Assembly: GCA_046292765.1 (NCBI GenBank)
Contig: JBKBQA010000001.1
Coordinates: 248,001-312,000, forward strand
Direction: 5' to 3'
DNA length: 64,000 nucleotides
DNA from: PGZG01 sp046292765
GTDB taxonomy: Bacteria > Pseudomonadota > Gammaproteobacteria > Pseudomonadales > Alcanivoracaceae
Of the stretch, positions 51,235 through 59,572 are shown one piece after another. How positions within the stretch are numbered: position 1 is the stretch's first letter; each line of letters starts with the position of its first letter. The translations under genes were made by a program, and so were the position numbers. The notes beneath the pieces are model-generated. The model saw only the letters and a program-made list of their open reading frames with translations. It was not told where the DNA came from and did not search any database.

Positions 51235-52504
51235 GGCCGGCTTCAAGCGGGGCCCACCAGGCCGCCGGGTGATCAGCGCCAAGGGCGAGCATGTCGCCGA
51301 ACTGCAGCAGTACGGCCTCGCTCTGGGTCGGCCGCAGAAAAATCCAGTCATCCACCTGCAGTTTCTGACTGGGTGAGCCATTCAACATCATCTGGTTGGA
51401 GCTTGTGCCGTAGAGCGTGTTCTCCGACAGCCCTGCGGGGGAGACCGGTTTGGCCATCCACTTGCCACCGTAAATGAACAGGGTGCGACGACGATTCGGA
51501 TCCCAACTTTGCCACAGTGCGCCAAGCGGCAGTGGGCCAGGTAGAGCCAGGCCATCCAGCACTTTCAGTATTGGCGTGGCGATGAAGGCGGTCGGCTCGA
51601 AGTCGTCCAGCAATGGCAAGTCGAAATCCGTTGGCTTGACCAGACAGGAACCCACCGACACCTCGTTCAGCGGCGACTCGTTGCCGTGCAGGCGGAAGGT
51701 GGGGCTGCCGGCACCGTTAAACACCAGCTGATCGTGGAACAGATCACCATGCTGGTCGCGGGCGCGATCAATAAACCCCTGATAGATGGCATTGGCCTTG
51801 CGGTAGGACGTTTCCGTGCTTTCGATGAAACCGGGCATCTTGCCGACATGAGCGTCATAGCCCATAAAGCCGGCAAACTCGAGATAATCCGGATGCTGGC
51901 GTACCAGCGTCAGTAGCGCATCCAGCTCGACCACCTTTTGCAGGCCGCCGCGATGCAGGCCGACATCAATCTCGATGCTGATGCGCAGCCGTTCGTTCAG
52001 CGACCGGGCCAGATCCAGGTACTGGGTCAATCGCGCTTCACTGTCGATCAACCATTGCACCTGACGCTCGGGGACAAAGCCTGCACCGCGATCAAGCTGC
52101 TGATAGAACTGCGCCGCGGCATTTACCGGCATCGGCTTGCCGAGCAGCAGGTCACAATCTGGTTCCGCCGCTGCCAGTGTGTTCATAAAGGGCTGATGGA
52201 ATGTCATCAGTCGACGTGTGCCGGTCAGTGCCATGATCTCGCGAATCAGCGCCAGACCGGGCAGCGATTTCGCCACCAGCCGCAGCGCCTTGTTGGCGGG
52301 CAGCTCGTCGACCAGCCGGGCACAATTGCGCGCCAGCCGGTCGCGATCAATCACCAGCAGCGGCCGGCCAAGCCGCTCTTGCCGCAGCCGTTGTTGCAGG
52401 GCGTAGAAGTAGGGGTCGTGAGGTGCGCCCCGATCGCCGGGCTTCAGCCACCAGGCTGCGACGCCGGCCGCAGCAGCACCGATCAGAAATTGGCGCCGTT
52501 TCAT
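51224..52504 (-). CDS. Exported alanine-racemase-fold PLP enzyme (amino acid deaminase/aldolase type)
   Basis: A 426-residue protein. The N-terminus KRRQFLIGAAAAGVAAWW is a twin-arginine-type signal or membrane anchor. The body is a fold-type III PLP barrel (PLLVIDRDRLARNCARL, lysine in LRLVAKSLPGLALIREI, GYDAHVGKMPG, VFNGAGSPTFRLHG), like D-threonine aldolase and DSD1-type dehydratases. The C-terminal zinc-binding H-x-C of those enzymes is replaced by RPTQSEAVLLQF, so a metal-independent reaction is likely. It overlaps both neighbours and forms one operon with them. Confidence 0.82.
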   Translation of the reverse strand: MKRRQFLIGAAAAGVAAWWLKPGDRGAPHDPYFYALQQRLRQERLGRPLLVIDRDRLARNCARLVDELPANKALRLVAKSLPGLALIREIMALTGTRRLMTFHQPFMNTLAAAEPDCDLLLGKPMPVNAAAQFYQQLDRGAGFVPERQVQWLIDSEARLTQYLDLARSLNERLRISIEIDVGLHRGGLQKVVELDALLTLVRQHPDYLEFAGFMGYDAHVGKMPGFIESTETSYRKANAIYQGFIDRARDQHGDLFHDQLVFNGAGSPTFRLHGNESPLNEVSVGSCLVKPTDFDLPLLDDFEPTAFIATPILKVLDGLALPGPLPLGALWQSWDPNRRRTLFIYGGKWMAKPVSPAGLSENTLYGTSSNQMMLNGSPSQKLQVDDWIFLRPTQSEAVLLQFGDMLALGADHPAAWWAPLEAGHGR

Positions 52505-53868
52505 GCCGGCTCACCGAGAATGTGGCGCAGGTGTGTATTCAACAGTCGGCCCTCGGGGTCCAGTTCGCGGCGCAGCTCACGAAAGCGCCCAAAATGCGGC
52601 AAGACCTTGCCAAGACTTCGGGCGTCCATGGTGTGCAGTTTGCCCCAGTGTGGGCGGCCAGCATAACGCTGCATGATCGGCTCCACAGCGTTGAACAGGG
52701 TGTGATATTCCTGCTTGTGATACTGATGCACAGAAATCGAAGCGCCGGCCCGTTCGCTGAACATGCCGATCAGGGTGTTGTCGGCGGCGGTGTGGCGGAA
52801 CTCGATCGGGAAGAATACGTTCATGCGATCCTTGCGGATCTTGTCGCAGACTTCTTCCAGACAGGCCAAGCCCTGTTGCAGGGGCACCGTGTATTCCATT
52901 TCATTGAAAGGCACGCTGCGTTTCTGGGCGTAGATCTTGTGCGCCGGACCGCGATGGATTTCCTCGTCGACAAAGAAGGTGACGGCCTTCTGAATCGCCG
53001 GGATTAACCAGGGTGCCTGCATGGAAACATCACTGGCCATTTCCAGCAGGGCATTACTGTCTGCTGCGGCGGGCGGCGTATCCGGCTGATCGGTGATGGT
53101 GGTGATCTTGACCATCGCAGTCTGGCCGCGGGGGAAGGCAAAGAACTCCAGATTGCGCACCTTGTCATGATCGCGCTCCATCAGATCCATGGCTTCGCGC
53201 AACCCCATCACCCGGGTTTCATCCTGTAGCCGATAGGCCGGTACATTGCGGAAGGTGAGCTCGGTGACAATACCCAGCGCGCCGAGCGAGGTGCAGGCGG
53301 CGCGGAACAGGTCGCCATCGGCTTCCGAGAGTTCCAGCACCTCACCGCTAACGGTCATCAGTCGCAGACTGTCGACCATCCCGGACAGGCAGGGCAGGTG
53401 GGTGCCGGTGCCATGGGTGGAGGTGGCCACCGCCCCCGCCAGTGACTGGAGGTTGATATCCGGTTCGTTCTTGAAGCTCTGGCCCACCTCCCAGTTCTGC
53501 AGGCTGGCCATGCCGATGCGGGTGCCGGGGCCGAAACTTGCGGTCAGTCGCTCGCTGTCGTGGCGACGCAAACCGCTCATGGCTTCCAGTGACACCATGG
53601 TGTGATCGGTGGGTGCCAGGCCACTGAAGGAATGGCTGCCGCCGTAAACGCGCACGGTGCCGGTGGCGTTCTTCAGAATGTCCCGCAGGGCATCCTCGCT
53701 GGCGGGGAAGTGCATCGCCTGCGGATGCGCCACCTGATTGCCGGACCAGTTCTGCCAGCGCAGGGCGGTCTTGACCTCGGCCAGCAGACGGCCCGGCAGC
53801 ATCAGGGCGCCGGCGCCGAGGGTCAGGGCCTTGAGCAGGGCCCTGCGTTGCAGATCGACTGGGGTCAT
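52501..53868 (-). CDS. Tat-exported FAD-linked oxidase (D-arabinono-1,4-lactone oxidase type)
   Basis: A 455-residue flavoprotein. A Tat signal (LQRRALLKALTLGAGALML) precedes the FAD-binding-4 domain: WSGNQVAHPQAMHFPASEDALRDIL, RVYGGSHSFSGL and LQSLAGAVATSTHGTGTHL. The latter carries no HxH covalent-FAD histidine that I can be sure of. The C-terminal ALO domain ends with YAGRPHWGKLHTMDARSLGKVLPHFGRF. Likely an outward-facing sugar-lactone or polyol oxidase. The start is ATG 53868 with GGAG upstream. Confidence 0.88.
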   Translation of the reverse strand: MTPVDLQRRALLKALTLGAGALMLPGRLLAEVKTALRWQNWSGNQVAHPQAMHFPASEDALRDILKNATGTVRVYGGSHSFSGLAPTDHTMVSLEAMSGLRRHDSERLTASFGPGTRIGMASLQNWEVGQSFKNEPDINLQSLAGAVATSTHGTGTHLPCLSGMVDSLRLMTVSGEVLELSEADGDLFRAACTSLGALGIVTELTFRNVPAYRLQDETRVMGLREAMDLMERDHDKVRNLEFFAFPRGQTAMVKITTITDQPDTPPAAADSNALLEMASDVSMQAPWLIPAIQKAVTFFVDEEIHRGPAHKIYAQKRSVPFNEMEYTVPLQQGLACLEEVCDKIRKDRMNVFFPIEFRHTAADNTLIGMFSERAGASISVHQYHKQEYHTLFNAVEPIMQRYAGRPHWGKLHTMDARSLGKVLPHFGRFRELRRELDPEGRLLNTHLRHILGEPA

Positions 53869-53888
53869 GGTCGTCTCCGGTATAAATT

Positions 53889-53904
53889 GGCACCATGGTA
53901 CCAT
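53889..53904. promoter_or_regulatory. Palindromic operator-like site before the FAD oxidase gene
   Basis: GGCACCATGGTACC (53889-53902) is a palindrome with one mismatched pair, and it overlaps a perfect palindrome ATGGTACCAT (53895-53904). It lies 20-35 bases before the start of the oxidase operon, in a locally AT-rich stretch with TATAAAT beside it. Repressor binding is plausible, but no regulator gene is adjacent. Confidence 0.35.
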
Positions 53905-53944
53905 AGAATATCCGGTCTGCCAGTTGTCTTTATCAGCCTGAGTG

Positions 53945-54874
53945 TCAGGTGGCCGGGTAATGCTCGCTGGTGAGCTGTTCGGACAGCTGCCACAGGCGCC
54001 GGCCCTTGTCCGGGTCCTGCGCGTAGCGCCGGGCGCGCGCGGGTGCCGGGGCGCCCATGGCCTCGAACCAGCCATTCGGGCCGTAGTAATGGCCACCCTC
54101 GGCGTCGGTCGAGGTGGCCGTATACAAGGTCGGCCAGGCGCCTTTCTCGGCGCTTTGGGTAAACAGTGGCCAGACCCAGTCCACTACCTTGCCGATCTTG
54201 AGGGGGCTTTGTTCAACTATGCCGGGCACCGCCAGGTTGGTATTCGATACGCCGGGGTGACAGGCCAGCGAGCGGGTTGTGGCACCGGCCGCCTGCAGGC
54301 GACGATCGAGTTCGATGGCGAACATCAAGTTGGCCAGCTTCGATTGCGCGTAGGCTTTCTGGCGGCCGTACTCACCGGCCAGAGTCAGATTGTCGAAATG
54401 AATACGACCGCCGCGATGGGCAATGCTGCTGACGGTTACCACCCGCGAGTCCGGCACGCTCGTCATGTTGCCGAGCAGCTGCAGGGTAAAGGTGAAATGA
54501 CCGAAGTGGTTGGTGCCGATCTGCTGTTCAAATCCGTCTTCGGTGAGTCCCTGCTCCAGCCACATCACCCCGGCGTTGTTGATCAGCAGGTCAATGCGAG
54601 CATGCTGCTGGCGAATGGCGGCGGCGGCGTCACGCACACTCTGCTGGCGCGACAGATCAAGGGCGACCAACGACAGAGCTGCTTCCGGGTGCTGCGCGAG
54701 GATGCGCTCGATGGCAGCGCGGGCCTTCTGCTCATTACGGCACGCCATCACCACGTGCGCTCCCCGGGCAGCCAGTTCGCGGGCGGCATGAAAGCCGATA
54801 CCGCTGTTGGCGCCGGTGATGACGGCAACACGGCCGTGCTGGTCGGGAATCTGTGCGGGAGTCCAGTTGCTCAT
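53945..54874 (-). CDS. Short-chain dehydrogenase (retinol dehydrogenase-like)
   Basis: A 309-residue SDR: NAD(P) motif ITGANSGIGFHAARELAARGAHVVMACRN, LINNAGVMW, catalytic Ser in VVTVSSIAHRGG, and YAQSKLANLMF with Tyr and Lys. The subclass is that of human RDH/WWOX-like enzymes that reduce lipophilic aldehydes. Substrate unknown. It is on the same strand as the PLP/oxidase operon, 76 bases upstream of it. Confidence 0.88.
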   Translation of the reverse strand: MSNWTPAQIPDQHGRVAVITGANSGIGFHAARELAARGAHVVMACRNEQKARAAIERILAQHPEAALSLVALDLSRQQSVRDAAAAIRQQHARIDLLINNAGVMWLEQGLTEDGFEQQIGTNHFGHFTFTLQLLGNMTSVPDSRVVTVSSIAHRGGRIHFDNLTLAGEYGRQKAYAQSKLANLMFAIELDRRLQAAGATTRSLACHPGVSNTNLAVPGIVEQSPLKIGKVVDWVWPLFTQSAEKGAWPTLYTATSTDAEGGHYYGPNGWFEAMGAPAPARARRYAQDPDKGRRLWQLSEQLTSEHYPAT

Positions 54875-54962
54875 GCCTATGCCTTATGCGGTGAAATAAA
54901 TGCAGCTGATGCTGCGCTATTGTTGATGGCCTGACACTGGCCGGCTGCGCCAATCGAGGTGG

Positions 54963-54992
54963 TTGTCATAATCGCTGTCACTCAATTGTCGT
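54963..54992 (+). promoter_or_regulatory. Candidate Pho box upstream of phoX
   Basis: Three TGTC-type repeats stand in a row: TTGTCAT, CTGTCAC and TTGTCGT. The last two are exactly 11 bp apart (CTGTCAC-TCAA-TTGTCGT, 54975-54992), the PhoB spacing, with one mismatch to the heptamer consensus. The first is 12 bp from the second. A -10-like CATATT lies rather far downstream (55015), so promoter geometry is not ideal. Confidence 0.5.
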
Positions 54993-55124
54993 GTGGATGC
55001 CACCCTGCTGCCGCCATATTTTCATCGTTTCGATAGGGCTCCGTCACAGAGTCTCTCTAACCTCGCCCTCACGCCAAGACTGGCGCCAGACGATTCCGTT
55101 GATTGCCTGCTGTGAGGAAAGGTC

Positions 55125-57182
55125 ATGAACATCAAAGAAAGCTCTCTTGAAGTGATGCTGAACGACAATGGCGATGAGGCAATGTCCAATCTGTCGTCCA
55201 ATGCCCATATGGCCGACATCATTCAGGCTCGCTATTCCCGTCGCACCATTTTGCAAGGTACGCTCGGCGCCACTGCCATCGGCTTTCTCGGCGCTGGCCT
55301 GACCGCCTGCGGTGGTAGCTCCGATGGTAGTCCGGCACCGGTCACTGGTGGCAGCACGCTACCGCAACCACGCATCGGCTTTGACGCCATTCCGGTTACC
55401 CGTGCCGATACCGTGACGTTGCCAGAGGGGTATCAGTGGGCGCCGCTGATTCCCTGGGGCACGCCGATTCTGGGGTCTTTCCCTGCCTACCGTAACGACG
55501 GCCTGAATACCGGCGTGGAAGCGCTGCAACAGGTTGGCTCTCACCACGATGGCATGCATTATTACCCCATCAATGGCTCCTCGGAGCACGGCATTCTCTG
55601 TATTAATCATGAGTACGTTGACCAGCGTGTAATGCACGCCAACGGGCCGAGCAGTGCACCACGTCCACAGGATGAAGTACTGAAGGAAATGGCTGGCCAT
55701 GGTGTGTCGGTAGTGGAGATCCGACGCAGCGCGACGGGCGCCTCGAGCTGGGATGTGGTCGCGGGTGTTTACAATCGCCGAATTACGGCATTGACCGAGA
55801 TGGAAATCCGTGGGCCCGCTCGTGGTCATGACAAGGTCAAGACCAAGTTCAGCCCCACCGGCACCCTGACCCGTGGCACGCTGAACAACTGCGCCCACGG
55901 CACGACGCCTTGGGGCACTTATCTGACCGCCGAAGAGAACTGGGCAGGTTACTTCCGCAACAGCACGGCCACCTCCAGTGAGCGCCCCCGTGAGCACGCC
56001 CGCTATGGCGTACGCCACTCCGGTCAAAACAGCCGGTATCTTTGGGAAACCGCTACACCACCGCTGGCGAACGATGCGTCTGCCCGTTTTGATTGTGGCT
56101 CGACCGGCGGCAACGCGCTGGCGGATTACCGCAATGAGCCAAACTGTCAGGGCTGGATCGTCGAAATTGATCCGTTTAACCCGTTCTCGACCCCGAAGAA
56201 GCGCACCACTCTGGGCCGCTTTGCCCATGAGGGTGTGGTTTATGCTGCGCCTGTTGTTGGTGAGCCATTGGCGTTCTATGCCGGTGATGACGCGGCCAAC
56301 GAGTACATCTACAAGTTTGTCAGCAAGAACGCCTGGCAGCCGGGGCTGCGCGGTGATGATCTGCTTGATGAAGGCACGCTTTACGCAGCAAAATTCAATG
56401 GCGATGGCACTGGTGAATGGTTGCCGCTGGATTTCAGCGATGCAGGATTTATGGCCAAGGCGACCAATGCTGGCGTCGTGTTCAGTGATCAGGGAGATGT
56501 GCTGATCAACACCCGTCTTGCCGCGGACGTTGCCGGTGCTACCAAGATGGACCGTCCGGAGTGGGGCACGGTATGCCCGCGCACCGGCATGGTGTATTTT
56601 GCCCTCACCAACAATTCCGGTCGTTCCACCACCGATGAGGCTAACCCCCGTGCGACCAACCGCACCGGCCATATCATCCGTTGGTTGGAAAATGGCAACC
56701 CGGCAGCGACCTCGTTTGAGTGGGATATCTTCCTGCTGTCTGGTGGTACCGCTGGCGTGCTGGCCGGCAAGGTATTCCCGGGCGATGCCTCCGAGATTGC
56801 CCTGACCGACGACAACATCCACGCCAGCCCAGACGGTCTTTGGTTTGACGATGGTGGTCTGATGTGGATCCAGACGGATATGTCCGGCGATCAGCAGAAC
56901 GGCGTTGGGCCTGACGCAGACTTCGGCAACAACCAGATGCTGGCGGCGGAAACTGACACCGGCGTGATCAAGCGCTTCCTGGTAGGGGCGAAAGATTGCG
57001 AAGTCACCGGCGTGATCATGACCCCGGACCAGCGCACCATGTTCGTCAATATCCAACATCCGGGTGACCGTTCGCAGCCCGGTGCGTTCACCTCTAACTT
57101 CCCGGCCAACGATGGCGTCAGCCGGCCGCGTTCGTCGACGGTGGTCATCACCCGTACTGATGGCGGCGTGATCGGTCGCTGA
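55125..57182 (+). CDS. phoX: PhoX-type alkaline phosphatase, Tat lipoprotein
   Basis: A 685-residue protein of the PhoX family (DUF839), calcium/iron-dependent phosphatases that release phosphate from organic esters outside the inner membrane. The N-terminus has a cytoplasmic lead of about 38 residues, the twin-arginine motif YSRRTILQG, a hydrophobic core, and a lipobox GLTACGGSS, so it is predicted to be an exported lipoprotein. The PhoX core is recognisable in GILCINHEYVDQRVMH, NNCAHGTTPWGTYLTAEENW, the YAGDDAANEYIYKFV region and HASPDGLWFDDGGLMWIQTD. The start is ATG 55125 after GAGGAAAGG. It may respond to phosphate via the upstream Pho box. Confidence 0.93.
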   Translation: MNIKESSLEVMLNDNGDEAMSNLSSNAHMADIIQARYSRRTILQGTLGATAIGFLGAGLTACGGSSDGSPAPVTGGSTLPQPRIGFDAIPVTRADTVTLPEGYQWAPLIPWGTPILGSFPAYRNDGLNTGVEALQQVGSHHDGMHYYPINGSSEHGILCINHEYVDQRVMHANGPSSAPRPQDEVLKEMAGHGVSVVEIRRSATGASSWDVVAGVYNRRITALTEMEIRGPARGHDKVKTKFSPTGTLTRGTLNNCAHGTTPWGTYLTAEENWAGYFRNSTATSSERPREHARYGVRHSGQNSRYLWETATPPLANDASARFDCGSTGGNALADYRNEPNCQGWIVEIDPFNPFSTPKKRTTLGRFAHEGVVYAAPVVGEPLAFYAGDDAANEYIYKFVSKNAWQPGLRGDDLLDEGTLYAAKFNGDGTGEWLPLDFSDAGFMAKATNAGVVFSDQGDVLINTRLAADVAGATKMDRPEWGTVCPRTGMVYFALTNNSGRSTTDEANPRATNRTGHIIRWLENGNPAATSFEWDIFLLSGGTAGVLAGKVFPGDASEIALTDDNIHASPDGLWFDDGGLMWIQTDMSGDQQNGVGPDADFGNNQMLAAETDTGVIKRFLVGAKDCEVTGVIMTPDQRTMFVNIQHPGDRSQPGAFTSNFPANDGVSRPRSSTVVITRTDGGVIGR

Positions 57183-57200
57183 TCGCTATCACACCTCTTT

Positions 57201-57227
57201 ACGCCCGGCCTCGTGCCGGGCGTTTTT
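57201..57227. terminator. Bidirectional-looking terminator after phoX
   Basis: ACGCCCGGC (57201-57209) pairs with GCCGGGCGT (57215-57223), loop CTCGT, followed by five T on the plus strand. It lies 18 bases after the phoX stop. The opposite strand has no comparable T-run. Confidence 0.88.
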
Positions 57228-57230
57228 ATT

Positions 57231-57515
57231 TCAGTCCTTCGGTGCGGTAAAGCGCGCCAGTTGCTCCGGCGTGGCATCTGTCTGGTGTTGCGCTTTCCAG
57301 TCATCGTAGGGCATGCCATAGACGATTTCGCGGGCCTCGGTCTGATCGATTTGCTGGCCCTGTTCTGCGGCGGCCGCCACATACCATTTGGCAAGGCAGT
57401 TACGGCAGAAGCCGGCCAGATTCATCAGCTCGATGTTCTGGACGTCCTTGCGGCTGTCGAGATGCTCCAGCAGGCGGCGGAACACAGCGGCTTCGATGGT
57501 GGTGGTATCGGTCAT
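57231..57515 (-). CDS. DUF1244 family protein
   Basis: A 94-residue protein: AVFRRLLEHLDSRKDVQNIELMNLAGFCRNCLAKWY, then EAREIVYGMPYDDWKAQHQ. These are the hallmark segments of DUF1244, a small helical family with a conserved C-x-x-C pair and unknown function. The start is ATG 57515. It converges with phoX and lies downstream of rho. Confidence 0.92.
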   Translation of the reverse strand: MTDTTTIEAAVFRRLLEHLDSRKDVQNIELMNLAGFCRNCLAKWYVAAAAEQGQQIDQTEAREIVYGMPYDDWKAQHQTDATPEQLARFTAPKD

Positions 57516-57556
57516 GTCGGCATCCTTAAAAAGACAGAAATGCAGAAAACATAAAG

Positions 57557-57578
57557 AAAAAGGCCGGCAAAGCCGGCC
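57557..57578 (-). terminator. Terminator of rho
   Basis: On the minus strand GGCCGGC-TTT-GCCGGCC (57578-57562) is followed by five T. It stands 22 bases after the rho stop codon, so the rho gene itself ends in a factor-independent terminator. Confidence 0.88.
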
Positions 57579-57600
57579 CTGATCGTATTGCTTGCGCCTG

Positions 57601-58860
57601 TTACTTGCGCTTCATCGAGTCGAAGAACTCACCGTTGGTCTTGGTTTGCTTGAGACGGTCGATCAAGAATTCGATCGCGCCGATCTCGTCCATCGGATGC
57701 AGCACCTTGCGCAGGATCCACATGTTCTTCAGTTCGTCCTCGCTGACCAGGCGTTCTTCGCGACGGGTGCCGGACTTCTTGATGTTGATGGCCGGGAACA
57801 CGCGCTTCTCGGATACCTTGCGGTCCAGATGCAGTTCCATGTTGCCGGTGCCTTTGAATTCTTCAAAGATCACTTCGTCCATCTTCGAGCCGGTTTCTAC
57901 CAGCGCGGTGGCGAGAATGGTCAGCGAACCGCCTTCCTCGATATTCCGCGCGGCACCGAAGAAGCGCTTCGGCTTTTCCAGTGCATGGGCATCGACACCA
58001 CCGGTCAGCACCTTGCCGGAGCTTGGCTGTACGGTGTTGTAGGCACGGGCCAGACGGGTCACGGAATCAAGCAGGATGATCACATCCTTCTTGTGCTCGA
58101 CCAGACGCTTGGCCTTCTCGATTACCATTTCGGCAACCTGCACATGGCGGGCCGGCGGCTCATCGAAGGTGGAGGCAACCACTTCGCCGCGCACGGTGCG
58201 CGACATTTCGGTCACTTCTTCCGGTCGCTCGTCAATTAGCAGCACGATCATGTGTGCTTCCGGATTGTTGCGGGCGATGGAGTGGGCGATCTGCTGCAGC
58301 AGCATGGTTTTACCGGCTTTCGGCGGCGCCACGATCAGGCCACGCTGGCCCTTGCCGATCGGCGCCACCAGGTCGATGACCCGGGCAGTAATGTCTTCGG
58401 TGGAACCGTTGCCGAGCTCCATCATCATCCGCTCGGTGGGAAACAGCGGCGTCAGGTTCTCGAACAGGATCTTGTTCTTGGCGTTCTCGGGGCGATCAAA
58501 GTTGATCTCGTCAACCTTGAGCAGGGCGAAGTAGCGCTCGCCTTCTTTCGGCGGCCGGATCTTGCCGGTGATGCTGTCGCCGGTGCGCAGGTTGAAGCGT
58601 CGGATCTGGCTCGGCGAGACGTAGATGTCATCGGGGCCGGCGAGGTAGGAGCCTTCGGAGCTGCGCAGAAAGCCGAAGCCGTCCTGCAGAATCTCCAGCA
58701 CCCCGTCTCCGGAGATGTCGTCGCCGTTTTTGGCAACTTTTTTCAGGATGGAGAAGATCACATCCTGTTTTCGGGTACGGGCCATGTTCTCAAGGCCCGC
58801 CTGCTTGGCGATTTCAATCAGTTCGCTGATTGGCTTTTTCTTCAGTTCGGTCAGATTCAT
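57601..58860 (-). CDS. rho: Transcription termination factor Rho
   Basis: A 419-residue hexameric RNA helicase. N-terminal helical domain (NLTELKKKPISELIEIAKQAG), the cold-shock RNA-binding domain (GVLEILQDGFGFLRSSEGSYLAGPDDIYVSPSQIRRFNLRTGD), P-loop APPKAGKTMLLQQIA, Walker B VIILLDSVTRLARAYN, the Q-loop/R-loop region (SGKVLTGGVDAHAL), and a C-terminus close to the E. coli protein. The start is ATG 58860; the 12-residue in-frame extension upstream lacks a ribosome site. A structured leader precedes it. Confidence 0.97.
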   Translation of the reverse strand: MNLTELKKKPISELIEIAKQAGLENMARTRKQDVIFSILKKVAKNGDDISGDGVLEILQDGFGFLRSSEGSYLAGPDDIYVSPSQIRRFNLRTGDSITGKIRPPKEGERYFALLKVDEINFDRPENAKNKILFENLTPLFPTERMMMELGNGSTEDITARVIDLVAPIGKGQRGLIVAPPKAGKTMLLQQIAHSIARNNPEAHMIVLLIDERPEEVTEMSRTVRGEVVASTFDEPPARHVQVAEMVIEKAKRLVEHKKDVIILLDSVTRLARAYNTVQPSSGKVLTGGVDAHALEKPKRFFGAARNIEEGGSLTILATALVETGSKMDEVIFEEFKGTGNMELHLDRKVSEKRVFPAINIKKSGTRREERLVSEDELKNMWILRKVLHPMDEIGAIEFLIDRLKQTKTNGEFFDSMKRK

Positions 58861-58897
58861 GGGAGTCAGGTTGGGTTCCGGAAATGTACAGGACAAG

Positions 58898-58997
58898 GCA
58901 CCGGGAGGTGCTGTATCAGGGTTTTCTCAAGGGAAAACGGGCTCGGCGAGGGGCCGAAAACAAACGGGAAGCGTGTAACGCTGTTCGGAATCTAGCA
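58898..58997 (-). promoter_or_regulatory. Structured 5' leader and probable promoter of rho
   Basis: On the minus strand an extended -10 (TGCTAGATT, 58997-58989) predicts a start near 58982. The leader then folds into three short hairpins: TCGGC/GCCGA (58957-58943), GTTTTC/GAAAAC (58938-58921) and GCACC/GGTGC (58911-58898). A leader RNA motif before rho is known in Pseudomonas (Pseudomon-Rho); whether this is that family needs a covariance search. Self-limitation of rho expression would be the expected role. Confidence 0.45.
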
Positions 58998-59004
58998 GCC
59001 TGAC

Positions 59005-59024
59005 CCGGGGCTGTCTAGCCCCGG
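59005..59024. repeat. Perfect hairpin between trxA and rho
   Basis: CCGGGGCT and AGCCCCGG form a perfect 8-bp stem with a GTCT/AGAC loop. It follows the trxA terminator and precedes the rho promoter. Without a T-run on either side it may protect a transcript end. Confidence 0.6.
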
Positions 59025-59046
59025 ATGGCGATAATGTGAGGAAAGA

Positions 59047-59064
59047 GGGCGCCAGCAGGCGCCC
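59047..59064 (-). terminator. Terminator of trxA
   Basis: GGGCGCC-TGCT-GGCGCCC on the minus strand is followed by TCTTTCC. It begins nine bases after the trxA stop codon. The T-run is imperfect. Confidence 0.7.
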
Positions 59065-59072
59065 CGAGGGCC

Positions 59073-59399
59073 TCAGAGGGTGCTGTCGAGGAACGCGGTC
59101 AGCTGCGACTTGGACAGGGCGCCCACCTTGGTGGCTTCAACGCTGCCGCCCTTGAATACCGCCAGGGTCGGGATGCCACGGACGCCGAATTTGCGCGGGG
59201 TATCCGGGTTGTCATCGATATTGATCTTGGCCACGGTCAGCTTGCCAGCGTACTCCTTTGCCACCTCGTCGAGGATTGGCGCGATCATTTTGCAGGGGCC
59301 GCACCACGGCGCCCAGTAGTCCACCAGTACCGGGCCATCGGCCTTCAGTACGTCCTGCTCGAAGCTGGCGTCGGTGACGGTGACAATATCGCCGCTCAT
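59073..59399 (-). CDS. trxA: Thioredoxin
   Basis: A 108-residue thioredoxin with the redox site WAPWCGPCKMIAPIL (Cys near residues 33 and 36), the buried Asp in VLVDYW, and the cis-Pro in VRGIPTLAVFK. It is a general dithiol reductant of the cytoplasm. Start ATG 59399 after GGAGA. The trxA-rho order is conserved in gammaproteobacteria. Confidence 0.97.
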   Translation of the reverse strand: MSGDIVTVTDASFEQDVLKADGPVLVDYWAPWCGPCKMIAPILDEVAKEYAGKLTVAKINIDDNPDTPRKFGVRGIPTLAVFKGGSVEATKVGALSKSQLTAFLDSTL

Positions 59400-59572
59400 T
59401 GATCTCTCCTGAAATGGGTTTGGCTCAGTCAGGCATCATACCAGCACCGTGCCGTCATGTTTCAAGGAATCGTGACGATGGTCCTGATAGGGTAAGCCTG
59501 TCAGATCTATCACCAGCAATAGCATCGTCACCGCAACGGGTTACAATCGGCCATCTGTTGGAGGAATCAAAC

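Noticed and set aside
53869..54096. N-terminal extension of the FAD oxidase
   Set aside because: It would overlap the neighbouring SDR gene and displace the Tat signal; ATG 53868 has its own ribosome site.
55359..57059. Long open frame (566 codons) antisense to phoX
   Set aside because: It lies wholly within phoX on the other strand, has no recognisable domain, and its composition is that of a shadow frame in GC-rich DNA.
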